From positions 1 through 39,833 of the forward strand of contig JACOUH010000138.1 in NCBI GenBank assembly GCA_016177925.1: 39,833 nucleotides of DNA, read 5' to 3'. Shown in pieces: positions 1 to 7,327 of this stretch (its first letter is position 1; each line of letters starts with the position of its first letter). This stretch comes from Planctomycetota bacterium (GTDB lineage: Bacteria; Planctomycetota; Planctomycetia; Gemmatales; Gemmataceae). Both the position numbers and the translations under genes were made by a program. The notes below the pieces were generated by a model that was not told the DNA's origin, did not search any database, and saw nothing but the letters and a program-made list of their open reading frames with translations.

Positions 1-140
1 AGGGGCCCACGGACCCCTCCTGGGCACCGCAAGGGTCGAGGCGAGCCGGGACGTCGGCTCGAACACCTTCCGCGGCCTAAATGGAAGACAAATCATGTGG
101 TAATCTCGACTGCCGGGCAGCAACCACCGTCCCGATTCTT
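1..140. other. Window edge, no gene seen
   Basis: This stretch lies downstream of the WD40 gene stop at the left edge. It has no ORF with family resemblance, no clear terminator and no RNA gene that I can recognise. Confidence 0.5.
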
Positions 141-1739
141 TCACAGCCTCTGAGTCTTGCTCATCCCCCAGACAGCCACGGCAAGCCGGCTGCCATCGGG
201 CGAGAAGGCCACCGTCCCCACCGTGCTCGGGGCGCTGCCGACCGAGGAGAGCACTTGCCGCCCCTCGGTCGAGTCCCAGACCACGACCGTGCCCCGGTCG
301 TCTCCGCCAGCGAGGAGCCGGCCGTCGCCCGAGAAACAGAGACACTCGACCTTCCCGCGCAGGCCGCTAAGGGTGAGCGGGTGCCGACTGCCGCCGAGGT
401 CCCAGAGGGACACCCGGGGTTGGCCGCGCGTCGGTGCGGCGAAATACCTCCCATCCGGGCTGCAGGCGCTGCTCCGGAAGCTCACGTCGGCAGCCAGGGG
501 AACGGAGCGCTGGAGGCGGCCCGTGTCCGCCTCCCAGACCTTCACCGTCCGGTCGGCACCAAGCGAAACGATCTGCCGGCTGTCGGGCGTGAACAGCACG
601 TCGAGGACCGAATCCGGATGCCCGCGCAGCAGACGGGCCTCCTGCGCCCGATCAGGGTCCCACAGGCGCAGCGTCCCGTCGCCGCCGCCCGACATCAGCT
701 GCCGACCATCGGGGCGGTACACCAGGGTGGCGACCATTCCGCCGTGCCCCCGGAACGTGTGCCGCAGTTGGCCCGTGCGCGCGTTCCAGGTCTTCACCAG
801 CCAGTCGTCCCCACCCGTGGCCAGCGCCGCCCCGTGGGGCGCGAAGCTGACGCAGCGAACCTCCGTGCCAAGCCAGAAGGCGAGCATCTCCTGTCCCTTT
901 TCCACGTTCCAGACCTTGACGGAGCGATCCGCGGAGGCCGTGGCGAGGCGGCTCCCGTCGGGCGAGAAGGCCACCGACCGGACCTGACTGGAGTGGCCAG
1001 CGAAACGGCGGACGACCCGGCCCTCCTCGTCCCAGAGCGTCACCTGCCCCGTAGCGTCCCCCCCCGCGAGCAGCCGGCCATCGGGCGAGAAGGCCAGGTC
1101 GTTGAGGAAGTGCCGGTGTCCCGTCAGATCGTGGACGACCTGCCCGCTGGCCGCGTCGAGCAGCTTCACCGTTCGGTCGATGCCAGCCGAGGCAAACTGC
1201 CGCCCGCCTGGCCGGAAGGCGACGGCACAGACCGGCTCGGTGTGCGGCCTGCACTGGAGCAGCGGCCGGCCCGTCGCCACCTCCCAGATGAACACAGTGC
1301 CGGGCCCCGTCCTCGACTCCCGAACCCTGCCGCCGGTCAGGAGCCGGGCGCCGTCCGGGGAAAACGCCAGCTTGAGGGGGGTGAAGCGCGCGTGGACCAG
1401 GGCCCGGATCACCTGGCCTGTGTCCGCGTCGTGGAGCCGGACCGTGTCGTCCTCGGAGGCCGCGGCAACGGTCCGGCCGTCCGGCGCGAACGCCACCCTG
1501 TACACGGGGACGTCGCCGGCCCACCAAAGCGAATGGGCGTGACAGAGGCGGTGGAGATAGTACCATTCCCAGTGGCGCGGTTCGGCGGGGCAGTCGGCGA
1601 GGTGCTGCCGGGCGGGAACCTCGTGGCCGTCGAGCCACTCGCGGGAGGCCAGCGCGATGCCCAGGAAGTAGCGGTGGGTTTCCGACGCCCGCCGCGCCCG
1701 CTGCTCGCCGTCGAGCGCGCGGGCCGTCGCCGCGCCCAC
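141..1739 (-). CDS. WD40-repeat protein, probable remnant of a kinase-WD40 protein
   Basis: This 532-residue protein has about ten WD40 repeats (blade motifs of the type VxxVAFSPDGxxLA...VxxWD) and an incomplete eleventh at the C-terminus, where it ends in GMSKTQRL. Before the first blade is a segment (HRYFLGIALASREWL...WEWYYLHRLCH) that in planctomycetal Ser/Thr kinases links the transmembrane/coiled-coil region to the WD40 propeller. No kinase or membrane segment precedes it. The nearest in-frame upstream stop, at 1830-1832, is the stop of the preceding gene. GTG at 1739 is the only plausible start and has a weak ribosome binding site. The propeller should act as a protein-interaction scaffold. 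The abrupt start and incomplete last blade suggest a truncated, possibly non-functional derivative of a kinase-WD40 gene. A stand-alone propeller cannot be excluded. Confidence 0.75.
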   Translation of the reverse strand: MGAATARALDGEQRARRASETHRYFLGIALASREWLDGHEVPARQHLADCPAEPRHWEWYYLHRLCHAHSLWWAGDVPVYRVAFAPDGRTVAAASEDDTVRLHDADTGQVIRALVHARFTPLKLAFSPDGARLLTGGRVRESRTGPGTVFIWEVATGRPLLQCRPHTEPVCAVAFRPGGRQFASAGIDRTVKLLDAASGQVVHDLTGHRHFLNDLAFSPDGRLLAGGDATGQVTLWDEEGRVVRRFAGHSSQVRSVAFSPDGSRLATASADRSVKVWNVEKGQEMLAFWLGTEVRCVSFAPHGAALATGGDDWLVKTWNARTGQLRHTFRGHGGMVATLVYRPDGRQLMSGGGDGTLRLWDPDRAQEARLLRGHPDSVLDVLFTPDSRQIVSLGADRTVKVWEADTGRLQRSVPLAADVSFRSSACSPDGRYFAAPTRGQPRVSLWDLGGSRHPLTLSGLRGKVECLCFSGDGRLLAGGDDRGTVVVWDSTEGRQVLSSVGSAPSTVGTVAFSPDGSRLAVAVWGMSKTQRL

Positions 1740-1829
1740 TTGACCGCTCGATCCCAGGCCCCGCTCGGCCGCGGGCGCGACCCCTGCCGAGGCCGCGGCG
1801 AGGGCCCGGCAGGGGTATCGGACGTCAGG

Positions 1830-2378
1830 TCAATCCTTGAGTTCAAAGTTGGCCGTCTGTTTCCCCGACTCGACCGTCATCTTGAGGGGCGTCTTCTCCT
1901 TCGTGCCGTATGCCTCCGGAAGCTTGATGCCCTTGACGCGCTTCTGGGCCTCCTCCAGCACCTTCAAGCGATCCTTCAACTCCTTGATGCGCTTTGTCAG
2001 CGGCTCATCGTCGGCCTTGGCGAGCTTCAGCAGGCGAGCGCGTTCCTCCGACCGGCGGAGCTGATCCCGCACGCTCTCCGCCAGGGCGTTGATCGGCTCG
2101 ACCTCGATCGTGACGCGGATGTTTTTCCCGGCGGGGACGTTGCGGGCGACATACTTGCCGTCATCGACGGTCACGCGGACGGTGTCTTTCGCGTCCCGGC
2201 CGTGGAAGGTAATCATGCCTGCCGGCAATTCCCTGCCGGCGAGTCTGACGATGCCGCTCACCTCGCCCCTTGGGTCCGAAGTCTTCTTCTCTTTCTCCCC
2301 CTCCGCGCGTGCGATCGCCAGTCCGCTGGCGAGGAAGGCGAAGAACAGGAGAGGGGCGATTCTTGAAGTCATTCTCAC
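1830..2378 (-). CDS. Secreted small protein with carboxypeptidase-regulatory-like fold
   Basis: This protein of about 182 residues has a clear signal peptide (residues 1 to about 25, ending ...AIARA). An early beta-rich segment (GEVSGIVRLAGRELPAGMI...DGKYVARNVPAG) resembles the transthyretin/carboxypeptidase-regulatory-like modules common in planctomycete secreted proteins. A charged, probably coiled-coil stretch follows (about residues 90-150), then a short beta tail. The start is GTG at 2378, with AAAGGGG seven bases upstream; ATG at 2372 is the alternative. Its function is unknown, and it is probably periplasmic or surface-associated. The WD40 gene follows in the same frame 90 bp past its stop, so the two may be co-transcribed. 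Confidence 0.75.
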   Translation of the reverse strand: MRMTSRIAPLLFFAFLASGLAIARAEGEKEKKTSDPRGEVSGIVRLAGRELPAGMITFHGRDAKDTVRVTVDDGKYVARNVPAGKNIRVTIEVEPINALAESVRDQLRRSEERARLLKLAKADDEPLTKRIKELKDRLKVLEEAQKRVKGIKLPEAYGTKEKTPLKMTVESGKQTANFELKD

Positions 2379-2401
2379 GAGTGTACCCCTTTCTCATTAT
2401 C

Positions 2402-3235
2402 TCACCAGTCGTTGCCGAGGACGTCATTACCAGCAGGCGTGCAGGCGGCGTAGAAGGTCGTCGAACTGCAGCTGGCGTCGACGGTGCGGACACTGCCGTC
2501 CGCCAGGCCGACGTTGATGCTGTCCGGCGTGAAGCCCTGCGGCAGCATCGAACTGGCCGCGTCCACGGGCGGCGCGACCTGGAACATCACGGCGCCGGCG
2601 GCGGGCTTCCAGGTCGAGTTGTCCCACCAGCGACGGTCCGTCTTCCAGGTGGTCGTCTGGCCGCCGAACGTGACCGTGTCGGTTGCTTGCGAGTAGCCCT
2701 CCGCAATCAGGATGGTGTTGGAGATGCCGTCCGGGAACGAATTCGGGAGGCGTGCTCCTGTTTCCGGCAGCGCCAGCTCGTTGGCCAGGTAGCTGGTGCG
2801 GTCAGAGCCCTGCTCCCAGGTCGGGTCGCCAGGGGCCATGAAGACCTTGACCGACTTGCCCGCGGCTTCCCACGAGGCGTAGACCGGCTTGCCATCGATG
2901 TTCTTACGCGTCGACTTGTAGAGCGGGTCCTGCTCGAGGAACGGTAGGATGTGGAACAGGCAGGGGCCGTAGCTGTTATTGGCCACGAGGCCTTTCTTCG
3001 GGAACCAGGTCGCTGACCCCGGCGGCAGTTTGTCGACAGGCGAGTTGGCGAAGTTGATCAGTCCTACCATGATCTGGTGCAGGTTGTTCCGCGAGGTCAC
3101 GCTCTCAGAGGCGTTCCGAAAGCGGGCCGTGGCAGCCAGGAGGAAGCCGAGCAGGAACAGCAGCAGGGCCAGCAGCACCAACAGCTGCATCAGCGTCAGC
3201 CCACGCCGCTTCCGTGCGGAACCGAAGTGAGACAT
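2402..3235 (-). CDS. DUF1559 pseudopilin-like protein, copy 1
   Basis: This 277-residue protein opens with a type IV pilin-like leader, a basic stretch (RKRRG) followed by LTLMQLLVLLALL and a long hydrophobic helix. A DUF1559 body follows (NLHQIMVGLINFA, SYGPCLFHILPFLEQDPLY, FPDGISNTILIAEGYSQ, VGLADGSVRTV) with the typical Asn-rich end GNDVLGNDW. The fifth residue after the presumed prepilin cleavage site is Gln, where pilins normally have Glu. The start ATG at 3235 has GGAGG eight bases upstream; an in-frame extension further upstream has no family similarity. It is one of a tandem pair of equal length. DUF1559 proteins are greatly expanded in planctomycetes and their role is unknown, probably surface or envelope related. 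Confidence 0.9.
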   Translation of the reverse strand: MSHFGSARKRRGLTLMQLLVLLALLLFLLGFLLAATARFRNASESVTSRNNLHQIMVGLINFANSPVDKLPPGSATWFPKKGLVANNSYGPCLFHILPFLEQDPLYKSTRKNIDGKPVYASWEAAGKSVKVFMAPGDPTWEQGSDRTSYLANELALPETGARLPNSFPDGISNTILIAEGYSQATDTVTFGGQTTTWKTDRRWWDNSTWKPAAGAVMFQVAPPVDAASSMLPQGFTPDSINVGLADGSVRTVDASCSSTTFYAACTPAGNDVLGNDW

Positions 3236-3291
3236 GGATGATCCTCCACAGAGGAGAGGCAGGCCGGAGACAACCGCCTCCGCAGCGTTCC

Positions 3292-4125
3292 TCACCAGTC
3301 GTTGCCGAGGATGTCGTTGCCGGCGGGCGTGCAGGCTGCGTAGAAGGTCGTCGAACTGACGCGGCCGGAGACGACACGGGCGTGGCCGTCGCCCAGGCCG
3401 ACGTTGATGCCGGCCGGGGTGAAGCCCTGCGGCAGCACCGAACTGGCCGTATCCACCGGCGGCGCAACCTGGAAGAGGACGGCACCGGCGGTGGGTTTCC
3501 AACCCGAGTTGTCCCACCAGCGGCGCTCGGTCTTCCAGGTAGTCGTCTTGCCGCCCAACGTGACGGTATCGCTCGCCTGCGAGTAGCCCTCGGCAAAGAA
3601 GATGGTCTGCGACGTGCCGTCCGGGAAGGAGGCCGGAAAAACGCCCCCCGTCTCCGGCAGGGCCAGCTCGTTGGTCAGGAAGCTAGTGCGGTCGGAGTCC
3701 TTCTCGAAGGTCGGATCGTTGGACGCCATGAAGACCTTGACCGACTTGCCCGCGGCTTCCCACGAGACGTAGACTGGCTTGCCATCGATGTCCTTGCGCG
3801 TCGACAGGTAGAGGGGGTTCTGCTCGATGAACGGCAGGATGTGGAACAGGCACGGCCCGTAGCCATTGTTGGCGACGAGGCCTTTCTTCGGGAACCAGTT
3901 GGCCGGCCCCGGTGGCACCTTGCCGTCGTGTGAGTCGGCGTAGTCCTGGACGCCGATTACCAGCTGGCGCAGGCTGCTCAGCGAGGAGGCGCGCTCCGCG
4001 GCGACACGGACGCGGAGCGTGGCAGCCATCAGGAAACCGAGTAGGAGCAGCAGCAGGGCCAGCAGCACCAGGAGTTGCATCAGCGTCAGGCCACGCCGCT
4101 TCCGGGATGAGCACGCGTGAGACAT
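3292..4125 (-). CDS. DUF1559 pseudopilin-like protein, copy 2
   Basis: This is a tandem paralogue of the next gene downstream, also 277 residues. The leader is the same (SRKRRG then LTLMQLLVLLALL), again with Gln in place of the pilin Glu5. The DUF1559 body shows SLRQLVIGVQDYADS, NGYGPCLFHILPFIEQNPLY, FPDGTSQTIFFAEGYSQ, the GLGDGHARVV motif and the same C-terminus (GNDILGNDW). The start ATG at 4125 has TGGAGG upstream. Its stop lies 56 bp before the start of copy 1, so the pair is probably one transcript driven from the divergent gap at 4126-4422. The divergence between copies is concentrated near the N-terminal helix and around residues 40-60. Export through a pilin-like pathway is inferred from the leader only. 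Confidence 0.9.
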   Translation of the reverse strand: MSHACSSRKRRGLTLMQLLVLLALLLLLLGFLMAATLRVRVAAERASSLSSLRQLVIGVQDYADSHDGKVPPGPANWFPKKGLVANNGYGPCLFHILPFIEQNPLYLSTRKDIDGKPVYVSWEAAGKSVKVFMASNDPTFEKDSDRTSFLTNELALPETGGVFPASFPDGTSQTIFFAEGYSQASDTVTLGGKTTTWKTERRWWDNSGWKPTAGAVLFQVAPPVDTASSVLPQGFTPAGINVGLGDGHARVVSGRVSSTTFYAACTPAGNDILGNDW

Positions 4126-4422
4126 TAGCGATCCTCCACAACGAATGGACAGGCCACCGCGAGAAGGTCTGCGAGCGAAAGGTAAGGGACATCGTACGCC
4201 GCCAACTGCGGCCCTGCAAGGAGTCGGGATCCTCTCCCGCGACCCGCTCGCGCGGGTGCCCCGGCGAGGCTCTGGCGAGCGCGCCGCCCACGCTCGCCCA
4301 AGGCTCGCAGAAAACGTGAACGATATTGCGGGACGGACAGGAAACAGTGGCGAACCGGCGCCGCATCCTTTACAGTGAAGCGACTCGGAATCCCCCACCT
4401 CTCTTTTTCGAGGAGCCATCTC
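4126..4422. promoter_or_regulatory. Divergent intergenic region with imperfect hairpin
   Basis: This 297-bp gap lies between the DUF1559 tandem (leftward) and the DUF1559-like fusion gene (rightward), so it should contain both promoters. I see no convincing -35/-10 pair. An imperfect inverted repeat occupies 4264-4281 and 4291-4308 (15 of 18 positions pair). It contains the word CTCTGGCGAGCG, which also occurs in the hairpin at 30689-30745. Confidence 0.4.
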
Positions 4423-6387
4423 ATGGACCGCCCGAAGAACACGCTTCACCTGGTTCTGCTGGCGGCGTTCGCTGTCCTGTTGGGACAACCCGCGACTCTT
4501 GCGACGGCGGCCCCCGTGCCCGGCGACCCGCCACCCGAGCTGCGTCTGGTCCTGCCCGACACCTTCGCCGTCTTCCATGTCCACGTCTCCGGTCTGCTGT
4601 CCCGCGAGCTGCCTCGCGAACTGGCTAAGTTGACCAACCTCGACCGCGGACTGGCCCGGTCCTTTGGTGCCCCGCTCGACCAGATCGATGGCATTGCCTT
4701 CCTGGGTGGTGTCAAGTCCGAGATCACCGTCATCACGACGCGCAAACCGTACGACCGCGACCAGATCATCCAGGCGATTCTGCGCCGTCCCGTCGAGCGC
4801 ACCCACCAGGGCAAGAAGTTCTACAGCGAAGAGGATCTCCGGAAGCCCCCGTTCCCGGAGGGCATCAAGGACTTCAAGAAAGAAGATGGGCCGGCCGTCC
4901 CTCCGCCGCCTCCGCCCGGAGGTATCCGCAAGGACAAAGGCTTCGTCTTCCATCAGGATCGCAAGGAGGAACCACCAAGGCCGGACAGGACAGGGCGTGA
5001 GGAGGCTCCCTGGGCGCGGGCCGTTTACTTCCTCAGCGCGCGCACCTTCGTGACTGGGCGCGCCCGTGACATTCGCCAATTCATCGAGAAGGCGGAGAAA
5101 CCAGACGGGAAGCATCCGCTGAGCGCGGCCTGCGCCACCGCCGGCAAGCACCACGTCACCGTGGGCATGGAGGTCCCCGAGGAACTGCGTGCCCAGATGC
5201 AGCGCGAGATGGGAAGGGAACTGCGGCGGATGACGCGCCGCGAGCCGCTCCTCGCGATGGTGCTCTATCACTTCAAGCCGTTCGCTGAGGCCAAAGGCGG
5301 CCTCGCCACCCTGGACGTCGGCGAGGACGCGCGCCTCGATGCCCGGGTACACTTCACCACCGCGGCGGCCGCCCAGCGCGGCGAAGAAGCGAGCCGTTTC
5401 CTGCTGCAACTGGTCAAGGGGTTCGTCTTCATGCTCGAAGAGCAAATGCGGCAGGAGTTCGGCGAGCTGAAAGCGGATTCAGCCCTGCTGAAGCTGACCG
5501 GCCAGCTGCGGGCCGGGCTGAACGAGGCACACGTGAAGGTCGACGAGAAGACGATCAAGGTAGCCCTCAAGGCGCGCACCGACCGAGAGAGCGTCAAGGC
5601 GGTCCGGACCGAGATCACTCCCCTCATCCAGGCCGCCGCCCTGCGGACCATTACCATGAGCAATCTGCGTCAGCTAGTGATCGCGATGCAGGACTATGCG
5701 GACTCCTCCAACGGGAGATTCGTGCCCACCGGCGCCCTGGGGAAGATGCCCGTGCTGCCCACGCTCGACAAGAACGGCAAGCCGTCCGGCCTGAGCTGGC
5801 GCGTGCATTTGCTGCCGTTTATCGAGCAGGGGGCGCTCTACCGGCAATTCAAGCTCGACGAGCCGTGGGACAGCGAACACAACAAGAAACTGATCGTGAA
5901 GATGCCCCAGGTCTTCGCCGCGCCGGGCATCCCGAGCAAGGAACCCGGCCTGACTTACTATCAAGTATTCGCCAATTACTATCCCAATGGTGGCCGCTTC
6001 CCGGCCAGCATTCCCGACGGCACGTCACAGACGCTGGCTATCGTCGAGGCGGCCACACCGGTCATCTGGACGAAGCCGGACGACATCGAGGCCCCGGAGA
6101 AGCAACCGGTGCTGCCGAAGCTGGGCGGCCTCTTCAGAGATGGCTTCCACGCCGTCTTCTGGGACGGCCACGCGCGCTTCTTCCGCAAGGACTCGCTTAG
6201 CGAGACATCCCTCCGCGCCCTGATGACGCCCAACGGGAATGATCTCCCGGGGCAGGACGTCTACGGCGATGACGAGGGCGACTTCCGAGGCTACAAGAAA
6301 GCGGGGGAGAAAAAGGGGGACATCAAGGAACCGCCCCCCTTGAGGGAGGACCGACCCAAGGAGAAGCCGCCGTCCTCGTCGTCTTGA
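4423..6387 (+). CDS. Secreted protein with C-terminal DUF1559-like domain
   Basis: This 654-residue protein has a signal peptide (residues 1 to about 29, ending ATLATAA). An unrecognised N-terminal domain follows (about 35-410), interrupted near 160-200 by a low-complexity Pro-rich and charged stretch. From about residue 425 it shows DUF1559 signatures: TITMSNLRQLVIAMQDYADS, LSWRVHLLPFIEQGALY, IPDGTSQTLAIVEA and FWDGHARFF, ending with a PNGNDLPGQD-type tail and a charged extension. The pilin leader of ordinary DUF1559 proteins is absent. ATG at 4423 has GAGGAG eight bases upstream and opens the signal peptide directly, so I prefer it to an in-frame upstream ATG at 4375. It is divergent from the two short DUF1559 genes. 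Its function is unknown; a cell-envelope role is inferred. Confidence 0.85.
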   Translation: MDRPKNTLHLVLLAAFAVLLGQPATLATAAPVPGDPPPELRLVLPDTFAVFHVHVSGLLSRELPRELAKLTNLDRGLARSFGAPLDQIDGIAFLGGVKSEITVITTRKPYDRDQIIQAILRRPVERTHQGKKFYSEEDLRKPPFPEGIKDFKKEDGPAVPPPPPPGGIRKDKGFVFHQDRKEEPPRPDRTGREEAPWARAVYFLSARTFVTGRARDIRQFIEKAEKPDGKHPLSAACATAGKHHVTVGMEVPEELRAQMQREMGRELRRMTRREPLLAMVLYHFKPFAEAKGGLATLDVGEDARLDARVHFTTAAAAQRGEEASRFLLQLVKGFVFMLEEQMRQEFGELKADSALLKLTGQLRAGLNEAHVKVDEKTIKVALKARTDRESVKAVRTEITPLIQAAALRTITMSNLRQLVIAMQDYADSSNGRFVPTGALGKMPVLPTLDKNGKPSGLSWRVHLLPFIEQGALYRQFKLDEPWDSEHNKKLIVKMPQVFAAPGIPSKEPGLTYYQVFANYYPNGGRFPASIPDGTSQTLAIVEAATPVIWTKPDDIEAPEKQPVLPKLGGLFRDGFHAVFWDGHARFFRKDSLSETSLRALMTPNGNDLPGQDVYGDDEGDFRGYKKAGEKKGDIKEPPPLREDRPKEKPPSSSS

Positions 6388-6391
6388 GGAG

Positions 6392-6447
6392 GGCGAGCGG
6401 GGGCACGAAGACCCGCTGGCGCAGGTGCCCCCCAGCCCCCGCTCGCC
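6392..6447. terminator. Hairpin between convergent genes
   Basis: Perfect 12-bp arms (6392-6403 and 6436-6447; left arm GGCGAGCGGGGG) lie between the stop of the plus-strand gene at 6387 and the minus-strand stop at 6463. No U-tract is evident, but the position fits a bidirectional terminator. The same arm word recurs in the palindrome at 10044-10115. Confidence 0.5.
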
Positions 6448-6462
6448 AGGTTGTTCGATACT

Positions 6463-7032
6463 CTACTTTTTCTCTTTCTTATTCTGATCGACCTTCGCCT
6501 TGACGTCGACCGCTTCGGTCTGGACGGTCTTGGCGATCTTCTCCGACAGCTTCTTGGCGAGCAGGCCGCTCGGGTCGCAGCCGGCAGCGATGGAGACGAT
6601 CCTGCCGCCCTTGGCGATCAGGAAGTTCGTCGGCATCGTCTTGGTCTGGAACGTCTTCCAGCTCTCGCCCTTGCTGTCGACGGCGTAGAGCATGTTCAGC
6701 TTCTTCTCCTTGGCATAGGCGGCGACCTTGGCGTCCGGCTCACGGAAGACGGCGACGCTGGTCAGGCCGGCGCCCTTGTAGGCCTCGTGGATCGCCTGGA
6801 AGTAGCCGAGTTCCTTGTCGCAGCCCGAGCAGCCGCAGGTCAGCCGCAGCAGCACCGGCCCCTTGGCGGTCAGTTCCGCCAGGTCGAGCACCTTGCCGCT
6901 TTGGTCCTTGATCTTGAACACAGGGGCCGGGGCGCCGACCTCGACCTTCGTCGTGGCCGGCTTCGGCGGGTCGGCGGATGCCGCGCCGGCGAGAACGGCC
7001 GCGGTCAGGACGGTGGAGAGCAGTCGGTTCAT
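6463..7032 (-). CDS. Secreted redoxin / thioredoxin-fold protein
   Basis: This 189-residue protein has a signal peptide (1-20, ending GAASA) followed by an AhpC/TSA-redoxin type domain. GAPAPVFKIKDQSGKVLDLAEL is the usual N-terminal redoxin strand. LLRLTCGCSGC carries a CXXC pair (Cys68-Cys71) plus an extra Cys66, and the TMPTNFLI segment gives the cis-proline. A Lys-rich tail ends the protein (KVDQNKKEKK). It is probably a periplasmic or envelope thiol-disulfide oxidoreductase or thiol peroxidase-like protein; the substrate is unknown. ATG at 7032 has GGGAG close upstream. It is convergent with the DUF1559-like gene and divergent from the MFS gene. Confidence 0.85.
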   Translation of the reverse strand: MNRLLSTVLTAAVLAGAASADPPKPATTKVEVGAPAPVFKIKDQSGKVLDLAELTAKGPVLLRLTCGCSGCDKELGYFQAIHEAYKGAGLTSVAVFREPDAKVAAYAKEKKLNMLYAVDSKGESWKTFQTKTMPTNFLIAKGGRIVSIAAGCDPSGLLAKKLSEKIAKTVQTEAVDVKAKVDQNKKEKK

Positions 7033-7327
7033 ACGCGTCTCCCAGGTGGGAAAGGAAGGAGGGAAGGTACCCGCGCGCGGGTCGGGCGAAAACCACACTC
7101 TGAGGATACCAGTCCGCCGGACGCCGTCCAGTAAAAAAACGGCGCGTCCTCTTTCTCCCCTCTCCCCCCCAGGAGAGAGGGGAGAAGAAAGAGCAATCGT
7201 TTGACTTCGGCGCCGCAAGATGATACGACAATTCCCTGCCGGACCAGAACCTGCTGTTGATCGAGCCCTGCCGCGCGGGTGATCGGGAACTGGCCGCGCT
7301 ACCGAACCGTGCTGGAGACGTCGTCGC
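7033..7327. promoter_or_regulatory. Divergent intergenic region with C/T-rich hairpin
   Basis: This 295-bp gap separates the redoxin and MFS genes and should hold both promoters; none is clear. An imperfect palindrome at about 7149-7193 pairs a CTCTTTCTCCCCTCTC arm with a GAGAGGGGAGAAGAAAGAG arm. A similar G/C-rich word sits at the broken end of the gene remnant near 32440-32460. Confidence 0.4.

Noticed and set aside
81-2366. Long plus-strand frame of 761 codons
   Set aside because: It is antisense to the WD40 and small secreted-protein genes. The translation is low-complexity His/Arg/Gly/Pro text with no motif.
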